A DNA stretch of 64,000 nucleotides from Ariolimax columbianus (Eukaryota; Mollusca; Gastropoda; Stylommatophora; Arionidae): the NCBI GenBank assembly GCA_036924085.1, contig JAVGWX010000013.1:52930404-52994403 (forward strand), read 5' to 3'. A program made the position numbers and the translations under genes. Under the pieces are notes generated by a model. It did not search any database, had not been told where the DNA came from, and was given only the letters and a program-made list of their open reading frames with translations. Positions 28,501 to 40,500 of the stretch are shown in pieces; the stretch's first letter is position 1, and the number at the start of each line of letters is the position of its first letter.

Positions 28501-31500
28501 TAACTCCTTTGCTGAAAACAATGCTGGAAGACAATGAGGAGGGCAAATGTGCCAGAGGCAAACAACGCTATAAGTTGGAGGATAACATAAAAAAACAGAC
28601 AGGGAAGAGTCTTGCAGATTGTACCATCTAAGCAAGAGACAAAGGATTTTGAGATCAATTGCAGCCAACCTACGTAGGAGGCATGGCACCTGAAAAGAAC
28701 TGACCAGCCAACCTTCCTTGTGGAGGTGACACCTAAACTGAACTGATCAGTCGACCTTCACTGTGGGGATGGCACCTGAACTGAACTGATCAGTCGACCT
28801 TCACTGTGGGGATGGCACCTGAACTGAACTGATCAGCCAACCTTCGCTGTGGAGATGGCCTCCAAACTGAACTGATTTAAGTTTCTATATTGCCTGACCT
28901 GAGGTGTAGGTAAAAATGTACCATAGTAGATACTGCCATTTGGGATGAAGTGTTAGAAATGTCCTTGTACTGGGTCTCTGCATTTTTTAGGTAGGGTAAA
29001 TCAGTTCACTTTTTTGCTGTCTTGCCTTTCCTAATTGTAAGTCAGGCACCTATTTACTGAAGGGCAGACAGAGGTGTATCTAGGCAGTGAATGAAACCCT
29101 GTACATTTGCCATGGGAAGCAAATGCTCTAACCAGTCTGCTACTCAGACACTCATAAACGAATTATAACAAAGAAGAAAAACTATATATCAGCTAGTTTC
29201 ATTCATCTATAAGAGATATCAGTGAGACAACAGTATTTAACTAGGAACACATGGTGAGTGAATAAAGTAATATTTTTAGACAACACACAGCAAACTAGTA
29301 TGTTATGTAGCACAAGGGTCAATGATGGTTTAAAGCATGACAAATTCAATCATCATTTTCATCAACTTCCATTACACCAGTAGACACTTTAAAGGCACAA
29401 GCAAAAACTCTACAACCAACAGATTCCTTTTCACTCTATCCAAATCCAGTAATAGACCTTTCTCTGTCTAACATTTGCATTTCTTGAATATTAAAATTAA
29501 CTTTGAATGTCAAGAGAGAAGTTGGGAAAAGGCTTTCGTTTCAGTTTTGACTCAGTATATCATAATGATAACTGTGTGAGATTTGTCTTATTCTGTATTT
29601 CTATAGCTGATAGTTATTGTTACAGTATTTGGAGCTTCATGTCAGACCATTCATAGTAGACTTCTACAACAGGTATGTCAATAAACAGATGATCTTATTC
29701 TGTGCATTGCTGATATGCATAGGAAAGATCACAGAATGTTGTATATTTTAAACTGCTAGTGAGATTTGTACAATAAATTGGTGAAAATGTCTGTCTTCAC
29801 ACTAGTAAAGAATATGTGAACTAATCATTCATGTCAGACTATAAAGAATTGACAAACTAATCACTAATTTCAGACTACAAAGAATTGACAAACTAATCAT
29901 TCATATCAGACTATAAAGAACTGACAAACCAATCAATCATGTCAGACTATAAAGAATTGACAAACCAATCAATCATGTCAGACTATAAAGAAATGACAAA
30001 CTAATCAATCATGTCACACTATAAAGAAATGACAAACCAATCAATCATGTCAGACTATTAAGAATTGACAAAATAATCAATCACGCCTGACTATAAAGAA
30101 CTGACAAACTAATCATTCATGTCAGACTACAAAGAATTGACAAATCATTAATGTCAGATCTCATTTAAAAGATATGTTTAAAGATGTAGATAATGAAAGA
30201 TGCAACCTGATTTGATCAGAAACACAACACACAATGTAATTTTTAAAGTAAAGCATGATAAACAAAATAACTGTCATGCCACATTGAATGCATATACACT
30301 TTATGCTAAATCACTATCTTTATTCTCATACATTGACATTTTACTGATTGCTGCATAAATTTAAAGTCATAAAACACCTACCAAGAAATATAACAGCTCC
30401 AATCCAAAATTGTACTCTCAGCAAATCTCGCCAATTGCAGGCCAACATCACCAGCCAAAATAGGCCAAATAATATATAAACAAGACCCATGACACCATAG
30501 AACTGGGGAAAGCAAATTATGATTTTGTATAAAGACACTCTCAAGTTATTTTAATCAACGAGAATTATGTTCAAGATGGTGGTGGATTCGAATTGACAGT
30601 ACAGAGATCTATATAGAATCAATTTGTGTAAAAATAATGTAGTTGTAATTGTAGTTTACTGTAGCATACTTATTTTCAAATAAAGTGGTCTGGTTGTAAC
30701 AAATAGTTAGTGACTTGAAAGAATTAAATAGCATGGTATAGTGAGCGGTAGTAACAGTCTGTAGTACTAGTTAGTGTACTGTATAAATTTAGTGCAGGCC
30801 TAATATTTAGCGATAGTTGTTGTAAGGTAAATACCAACGACATTTGATTTTTTCGTGTTGTTATAACAAGTATACATTGTATTAGGTATTAGTATAACTT
30901 ATTCGCTAACGGTAATAAATAGCATAATTAGTATGGCTGCTAAGACCAGGCGAAATGTGACGAAGAAAGGTCAGGACAGATTGTGTGATTTGTGTGGCAG
31001 AAATGTTTGTATTAGTGTAGGGATAGATACAACGTTTGAAGATGAAGTAAAATTTATATGTAGGATATGTAGAGTAGAAGAGAGGCGAGCTCGAATGGAG
31101 TGCGATATCATGACAAATGAGAAGAGATTGGAGGAGATAGAAAAGAGGCAGATCAAAATAGGAAAACAAGAGAAAATTGAGGAAGTTTTAAAGAAGCTTC
31201 AGTTGGGTAGTCGAGGTGATAAAATAAAACCACTATCAGTTAGGTATGGGTTGGAGAAGGAAATAAGAAATAGAAGTAAGTGGGATTCTAGTGAGAAAAC
31301 AGTACACACGGCAGAGTGCTTTGCAGAGAAGTATGGTATGCAAATATAGGTGAGGGTACAGTGTTGGTAGTAGAGGATTCAATGGTGAGGGAGGTAGGCA
31401 GTAAAATGTTTGAAAAAATGGATATTGGGGGAACAAAAATTGAGGACAAAAAGGGGAGAATAAAGAGGATAGATGACAGAGCAAACAGTCATGTTGTGGT

Positions 31501-34500
31501 ATTGGTAGGAACAAATAGTGTAAAGAGAGATGGTATAGAAATAATTATGCAAAGATACAAGAGTCTTATGGGAACACTTAAAGTAAAAAAGTTCAGAAAG
31601 GTCACAAATGGTATTTTAGACAGAGCAGATGGGTCAGACTAGTACAATAATAAGATAATAGGTATCAACCTTAGGCTGCAGGTGATGTGTGTGGACATGG
31701 GTATGGAATTTATTGATGTGAAAGTAGACAAAAGTAAAATGCTAGACAGGAGAGGTTTACATCTAAATGTGATAGGACAGCATGCTGTATCGAAGCATAT
31801 GGTTAATCATTGTGTTACAAATTTAAACTAGTAAGGCCAATAAAGTAGAGACTAAAGATAAGGTGCTATAGAGGATGCAGTCAACAGGGAGAGTTGGGGT
31901 AAAAAAAAAGTGTGAAATAAGTAGTGGAAAAGCAAAAATTAAAATGATAAAGCAAAAGCAAAAATTGGAAAAACAAAATTACAAACTAAAACGTTTTTAT
32001 GCAAATGTGAGAAGCATAGTAAATAAAAGAGAAGAATTGCAACTGTATGTAGAAGAAGAAAACCAGATATAATAGGGTTAACAGAATCATGGACATATCA
32101 AAATCATATGAATGCCAAATGGATTGAAAATTAGTTAACAGGAAGAAGGCAGAGGGTGGGCATAAATAAGGAGTACTCTGAGTGATGTGAAGTGAAAAGT
32201 GGAGGGCTTAGTTTTGGGACCAATTTTGTTCTTGATATATATAAATGTTTTGGACATTGATATGGGATCCATGATTGCAAAATTTGCTGATGAGACAAAA
32301 CTATGCAGCGGTGTCTCCTCTAAAGCAGAAGTGGATATATTGAGGTCGAATTTAGATAAAATTCAAGAATGGTCTGTAAGCTGGCAAATGAAATTTAATG
32401 TAGATTAATGTACAGTCATCCACATGGGTAGATCCAATATGGAACATAATTACATAATGGGCGAGAACAATATTAGAAAAATAGATAAGGAAAGGGAACT
32501 AGGAGTTATAATAAAGCATACAGGTAAGGTGAGTGAGCAAGTCCAGGTAGCAGTGAAAAAGGCAAATGCAATGTTAGGTATGATAAAAAGAAATATTAAA
32601 CATAGGAGCAAGGCAGTGATTGTCAAACTGTATATAGCATTAGCCCTAGTTTGGAGTACTGTGTACAGGAGTGGAGTCCTTATCATAGAGGGGATATAAA
32701 CATGCTGGAAGGAAAACAAAAATGAGCGACAAAGATGATAGTCGGATTCCAGAATTACAGTTATGAGGAAAGACTGAAAAACCAGACCACAGTGTCTAGA
32801 AAAGAGAAGAATTAGATGCGACTTAATACAGGTTTATAAGATGATCAGAGGAACGGATAAATTAGAGTATAACAAGTTTTTCAAAATACTACCACCCACA
32901 AGAACAAGAGGGCATAGCTACAAATTAACTAAAGAGAGGTCGAGATTAGATATTAGGAAATATTTTTTTAGTCAGAGAGTGATGAATCCTTTGAATACTT
33001 TGCCACAGGAAGTAGTGGAAGCAGAGACAATTAATGCATTTAAGAATAGATTGGATGCGCATAGCTTTTAGAACAAAGTCATGTAAATTAAACTGATTGT
33101 ATACAGACTCTGCAGTCTCATAAACCAGTATAAAGACGTTAAATGAAGTTAAATCGGCAAAACAACAGACTGTGGAAAATAGATGTCTCAACAACTTGTT
33201 TTGGTAAGCTGAACTTGTGATTTGAAAAATATAATCCTATCTCACCATTAATATCCTCTAAAATATGTATTAACCTGACTTTGGCTGTATGTAAAAATAA
33301 AAAAGCAGTGAAGTGAATTAATAGTGACGCATGCAGATTATCTGTCCATCAATTGAACTGTACAATATGAAAGAAACAATAGCAGTTTAACAATTAAAGG
33401 TTCTCTTCTTTTTGGCAGCTCTTCCCCATACTACATTTGCACTCTTCGCCCACCCATCAGTATTGTTGGAACTTCCAGATTATAAAGTATTTGGAATTCA
33501 TTTCTTTAGTTAGGGAACGGTGTGGCCTAGTGGTTAAGTGGCACGGCTCGTTAACCGAAGGTGCTGGGTTCGATCCTAATCACAGCACCGGCCGTTACCC
33601 GGGGGAAGCAAACCCATAGAAAATGCAGGAGGATGCAGACCCTTACAGAAAATGCATGCTGAAGTCAGATGCACTGGGCCGACAGGCGCAAAATAAAAAT
33701 CACAGTGCAACGCACACCACCTTGGGGATTAGAGAAATAAGGCGAACGCAAAAAAAAAAAAAATTTTTAAATTTCTTTAGTTGCCAAATAGTTCATTAAC
33801 ATATTCTGACCATTTGTCCAAGATTGCATCTCATTCCCCTAACATTTCTCAATTGTTCACCCTGTTTCAGATTCAGGACTATGTTAATGGGTTTCATAAT
33901 TATTCCAAGCAGCGCCCCATATTGTCGTGTTTACATACCGCAGTATCTCACGTCAAGCATCGAGTTGAACGTAAATTAGATCCCAATGAATCTCCACCCC
34001 CATTCCCCCTCTTGCCACCGATCTCTTCCCACCATATCAACACATCTACGCTTCTTCCAAATTCAAGACTGATTTTCCCAGCTACATCATTTTATAATTA
34101 TCCCACGCAGTTGCAGTGCCTCGCGGCAAGTGCCACTATGACCAACTCATAATGACATCACGTGATTCAAACAGCCAATTATGTCTCCACCACAAAAAGT
34201 GGAAATTCAGATGGATAATTTAAACTGATAAGACTCTGTTCTTAAATTCAATTTTTCCTATTGTTGGTGTAATTTTCCAGAAGGGCTGACTTCATGACTA
34301 AATTCTTATATGTCCCACATAGGCAATTCACTCTGACAATTCCCAGGCAAAACTTCTTCCACCAAGCTATGTCTTGTAATCTAGTGGATTCAGAAGTCGA
34401 AGTGTGATTTTATCAATGCTGAAGGTTTATGTTTGGTTCTTGTGTGTTTCACCCATTCTGAAATTTTATGCCATTCAATGACCACACGGGTTTCCGTACA

Positions 34501-37500
34501 AAAATAATTATAAGTGTCTAGCTATCAGAGTGCAGTTTTTTTGGGTGCAGTTTTGTTGTTTTTTGTGGGCCCTAAAAAGGACCTTGATGCTGGTTTGTGG
34601 GTCCTGAAAAGGGCCGTGAGAGGAACAGATTACCAAGGATCGCTGAAGCTATGCACATATCAGAACATACACATCATGTTGTTCGTTCGTAGCTGCACAA
34701 TTTAAAGAGGAGGCCAAAATTCTGTGATGTCCTGCAGAATATTGTCGGACGGGTCTAACTGACGGACTTTATTCCGATGTCGCCACAGAAACTTACACAT
34801 GTAGGAATCTATCATGTGTCTGTGTGTTCCGTTTTGACTTTTGTTGCGCTCTTTGGCAGCTTTCCACAACCTCTCTATCCGTTGTGTGTTTGCTCCTGTG
34901 ATAGTTTGTCCATCACAAGTGATGAAGACCACTCTCTTTGTTCAGCCGTGTGGACAGTCGTATCTCTTGCTGTGTCCGCTGAAATGGGTGACTTGCGCGG
35001 TGATTTGGATTAAAGTGAGGAAGAAACTGCGCCTTTTGTCAACCTCACTCGCAGAGCCTAAGCTACCTTTTGCCAGTGGCAAGACATTTATCGAGACGAC
35101 TGGAGATAGCATAGGATGCAGATTTTGCCTCAGGGTTACCACCGAAGCCTTTCCGTAAACATGTAACCCGCAGGGTAGAAAGGTCGGAAGGCATCTAACG
35201 CAGTTTGTCGTGCCTTTTCGATAACCACAAGAGGTCGTATGGACAACACTCAGCGTGTGAGTGAGTCTGGCATCTCTCCCCAGCTGTATTCAGTTCATCA
35301 TAGTAGCATCTAAAATTCCCACCCGCCAAATTCGTGAAGGTGAACCGGCAGAACTAACCCATGAGATACGACACGGGTATAAGCGTAGCGCCATTCAGCC
35401 AGCGTCCAGACCAGGATAAACGGATGGAAGAAATCACAAAAAAAGAACGAAATAACAAGTCCAGACAGAAAACAACTCCACGTTTCCATGAACACAAGTG
35501 TAAGTCGTCAACTAGTGTGAATTCCAGGCAAATCCGTGGTCTGGCGGCATCCATAATGATCCAAAACAGTAGAGAAATGTAGACTCGCAGCCAGTTACGG
35601 CGCCATCTTTGCCAGATTTTTCGCCAGATTGCTCCTGTGATAGGGTCGACAAAATGTGCAGAATGATGAGAGACAAAGTCATAACATGAATTTTAGCACA
35701 CAGTCGGACAGTGTGTATAATTCGTCTTTCCTGCAAAAACTGCACACAATTTATTTTCTTGCGTGTCAAGTGTGACAACTGCAAGAAATCCATCTTCCAC
35801 GTAAGGTATTAGATCTGAGAATGACATGGACATAGGTTTACCGCGCGAATTGAAAAGTATGGTGCTTCGTGTGGCTACATTCTACTAAATTTGACCTATT
35901 ATAATCCGTGGGTGAATTAGCGCACAAGTACCTTATGTTTTTATAAATTATTTCATTTTTGTCTTAACACATCTAGATTACAATAAGATAATGTTCTAAT
36001 AACCACTCTTCAAATTAATTTGATTTCCTATTTTGCCGTGTGTCATTATCTTATTAATTCTTGAGGAAACATTCACCTCTGCTGTTCAAAAATTTTTCCA
36101 TAGAGACATTTTTTAGCTTGAGATAATTATTCAATCCAGTGATAGCAGTCAAATTTACAATTAAAATAAGGATGTCATGTGATACAGAACAAACTTTTCT
36201 TGGTTTTATCAACTTTTTACCTTTGGCACCACCATAATTTTATTTATTTTGTATAAATCATATCACAGGTTCGAGGGACGGCGTGGGCTAGTGGTTAAGT
36301 GTTAAGTGACACGGCTCTCAACCCGAAGATGCTGGGTTTGCTCTTCAATCGGCTGTTACCCCAGGGAAGCAAGCCCTTAGAAAATGCAGGATGAAGCAGA
36401 CCCTTACATAAAATGCATGCTGAAGTCGGATGCACTGGGCCGACAGGCACAAAATAAAAACATAACGCAACACACACCGCCTTGGGGAATAGAGAAATAA
36501 GGCAAATGCACACCAAAAAAAAACTAAGCCATGCCTATGTGGGGTGGGGTGGCCAGTTCCCTTCCTTTCCCTTCCCTACCCTTCCCCAACTCATATGCCA
36601 GGTACCCATTTACAGCTGGGTGGACTGGTCATACCAGAAACTAACCACATTCTGATTCTTTTCTGTCCGTCAGTGATTTCAAACCCTGGTGCGGTATAAT
36701 CCCAGTCTTAGAAAGCCAGCTCACTGTCAACTAGGCTCCACTAATTTGCAAATCTATTTTGGATGATCTGGCTGTATCATTCCATGAGGTACCATGTTTT
36801 AATCTTTAGTGCGCCTTTGTAACATCCTAACAGACCAACTCGGCCTACAAAAACGGTGTGCGGAAAAAAAAAGATTTTTTTTAACCGAGCCACTCCAGAC
36901 ACCCATTTTGTTTATGCTGAATACGTCACCATATATATACAGCATTTTGTCAGTTAAAGTATCATATGTTAGATTACAAATGGCTTTTGAACAGTTTTAA
37001 TTTTGTACACGCCATTTGGAGCAAGCAGACTTTTTGCGAAAGGTGAAGTAGGTTGTTGGGAACGATCTTTATCGAGTAGATCTGTTTATTTTGCTTGTTT
37101 AGATGAAAGAACTATGTTTAAATTGGAAACTAACAGTTGTGTTGATATTGTAAACACAGTATCGATATATTGTTAGTGGTTTCCATGGTTTTCTATCGGA
37201 GCGACTTTTCAAGAGATTTTCATAAATTTTCAACTTTATCATTTTGTATCTCAGAAACTAACAAACACACAACAAAAACAATAATACCCACATGTTCGTT
37301 ATTCAATTGTGTCTCTACACACAAGAAAATCATATTTATTGACTGACAAACAGAAAAGTTAAAAATTTTGAAAGTCGACTACCATAGCGAGAATATAAGT
37401 TAATTAATTAGGTCAAATTTTCGCAATTAAAAAAAAGGTGGCGTGCTAAAGGTTAATATGGCATTTCCGGTGTTAGAAAAAGGTATTTGATATAATCAGC

Positions 37501-40500
37501 CCCAGTTCGAGGCATATGCTGATAAGTTCATCCCCATTGCTATTGCTGTTTGGTGTATCTAAAAGACTATGCACCTAAAATGTATAAACAAGATGTTTAG
37601 ATTTTAAAGTGCCAGAAATAATTTTATAAAAAAAACCTAATTGAACTCACAATCAGTAACGGCCATTCCACAGCTGAGAGGTAGCTGTTTCCATAACTCA
37701 TTTTGACTGTTACTGTGGACACAAAATGTTAGGTATCACAGTATCTTATTTTATTATCTGTAAAACTTGCTTAAATCTAAATGTTGAAAGTAGAAAAATA
37801 GTATGCAGGGGAACAAATACTTACATCTAGGAAATGAATCATCCATGAAATGATGTGATAAGGCTACCATACTTCATAAGTACATCAATTTGTTCCAACT
37901 ATAGCAATCCACTGTAAGTTATTTTACATGGACAAGACTAAACTCTGAATAATTGTGTTATATACTTTATTAATCCTAACCAGAAAAAGAAAGCCAATTG
38001 TTGTTCATTTCTATAAGAAATACTGCAAATCCTTGGCACTAGAAAAAAAGGAGAAAACAGTTTGGTGGAATGAGTGTCAAAAAGGCTGTAAATATTCTAA
38101 AAATATTACGTGATATGAAATGTATAATTGCATAAAGATTTTTGGTAAAAGTGTGTTAGGTTTTTACCATAATACTTCAATTATTCTTTTTTTGTTTTCT
38201 AAACCTCAACAGGAGAGTGGTTTAGAAGGCAACAAAAAAATAATATAAGTATTATGGTTGTTGTTGAATGCACACAATGAGTACGATTACTCTTTTGTGT
38301 GCCCTGGAAAGGTCATTGAGTGGCGAGTTGTCGTAGCTTTCCTGACATCCCGAGCGTGCTGATGAAGGTGGACTGGGGTTCTCCAGGCGGTTGTGCTTGG
38401 CGTGGCCTCATCTGTGCGTCGCTCACTACTACGGGGATCCCTCACTTTGTTAGCCAGGCTGCCATGAAATCAGCCCGTTTCCAAGGAGGGCTATGAGGAA
38501 GCCAAGTCTTGGGCAGTATATTTTGTCTGACCCTGACTAACTTGTCTGATCAGTATGTTTTGCCTGACCAACCAGATGTTAGTCTTCCTCCCCCAAGTCA
38601 TCATCATCATCATCTATCCAATTGTGTCATTAGATGCCGTGGGGAGGTGTAGTTTTCTGTTGTGTGCCAGCTTTGTCGCCAATGTTGTGGTCATTCTGTG
38701 TTTCTTCAGTGCCTCACTGACACCATCTATGCATCTTTTACGTAGTCTGTCTCTTGCTCTGCAACCCTGATGTCTGGTATTGTAGATACGAGCAGCTGGT
38801 AACTTTTGTTGCATTCTTGTTAGGTGTCCGAATCATTTTATTCTCTGCCCATGTATTCCATGCACGTTGTTGCACGGTGTCTGTCTGATTATTTCGTTTC
38901 TCAATCTGTCCAGCCTTGTGACCAGGACAGCCTTTCTCAAACACCTCATTTCATATACCATGATTTTTTTTTTCTTGTGCCTTAGTAAAAGTCCATGTCT
39001 GGCACTGGTAGCAGAGAGTTGGTATAAAAGTACTATTTATCAGATGTTTCTTTGTCTTTATTGGAATGTGTTTGTGTCTTAATAATGGTGAGAACTGATA
39101 GGAAACTGCATTAGCTTTCTGTGTTCTTGATTTCACCTCTATATCTAGCCTTCCATCTCGTGTGAACACGCTGCCCAAGTATTTGAATTCACTGACTTGT
39201 TTAAGCTCTGTACTTTTTATCTGTATATTTAGTGTTTTATCTATTCTACTGATTTTCATTGCCTCAGTCTTTACTGTACTAATCCTTATATTATATCTTT
39301 CACAGGCATTGTCAAGGGCATTCAGATGTTCTTGGAGGTTTTGTTCATCGGAATGAAAGCGATTTTGATTATCTGCAAAAAGCAGCTCATTCATTGTGAT
39401 TCATTCTGGTTTTGCTTCAGTTGCTATTTGATCCATTCATACAATGAACAAAAGTGGTGATAGTACACATCTCTGTCTTAACTACAAACCATGTAGTGAG
39501 TCCGCTTGGTGTTCTCCCCAAAGTATTATGGTAAAAACCTAACACTTTTTCCAAAAATATTAGAGAATTTTACAAGATCATTAACTGCATTTTCATTCCA
39601 CTCGTTAGGGAGGTAGTGACGAAAAATAACAATACAGGACTCTTTCGAGGCCCCGTAATTGGAATGAGTACACTTTAAACCCTTTAACATCTGGGGTAGT
39701 CTCTCGGTGGCTCGATTGACTCGCATCCAGTGTCCATACAGCGATCTCAGTCCCGCTTGACGAGAAGGGGTGAGAGCATGGCTTGCCTACCAAGCTCGCC
39801 CGCCTCACCCCGGCACTCTAGCAAGACCAATTTGGTGGAGTCGTACCGCTGGTAAAGGTGCGTTTCTGTAGTCCGTATCGAGAAGCTTTGTGAGTCCGTG
39901 TGGTTCGTCGAAGGCTAGCGCGTATAGCCAATCTCGACAGTTCGTCTCGCTTGAGGTCCTTCTCTCGCAATGAGCTTGGAACCGGCAAATGGAAAGCAGG
40001 AATCGTGCCTAAAGGCCCTATCCTCGCCCGACCAACCGGTCGGAGAAGGGCAGGCCAGCAGGCAAAAATCGTCTCCAGTCCGAGTGAAAATCATCGCCAG
40101 GGCTGTTGGGATCCGTTCTGCACAGAGCGCTGCCATCCCTCCCCGAGCGATCCCGGTCGGTTGGTTGGTGTGTGTACAGAGCCCCTGCCAGGCGGTCCTA
40201 GGTCGACGGAGTGAGGGACGGAACAACCGTCCGTCCGTCAGTCAGTCCCTGTGGCCGTCCTAGAGAGGATTTTTACACATCCATCCTTCGACGACCGGTG
40301 TGTGTGGTTCGTCCGTCTCTGACAGATATCTGATTGATCCTGCCAGTAGTCATATGCTTGTCTCAAAGATTAAGCCATGCATGTCTAAGTTCACACTGTC
40401 TCACCGCGAATGGCTCATTAAATCAGTCGAGATTCCTTAGATAACACGATCCTCATTGGAAAACTGTGGCAATTCTAGAGCTAATACATGCTTACCAAGC

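Noticed and set aside
29812..30160. CRISPR-like array
   Set aside because: Units are contiguous 36-bp repeats without spacers, in an animal intron.
33512..33590. tRNA gene (A and B boxes present)
   Set aside because: It is the head of SINE1: followed by a SINE body and A tail, flanked by a target duplication, and repeated elsewhere.
33781..34152. 123-codon ORF after SINE1
   Set aside because: Low-complexity Ser/Pro/Thr text with no motif, no splice context and no neighbour support.
37826..37906. Candidate TMEM87 exon ([11 protein letters not shown] / SWMIHFLD) with a GTAAGT donor
   Set aside because: It needs a frameshift and the wrong entry phase. The exon at 37651-37712 fits both neighbours in phase and matches the family.
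39900..40263. Overlapping ORFs of about 100 codons on both strands
   Set aside because: They lie in GC-rich rDNA spacer where stop codons are rare; no protein similarity.
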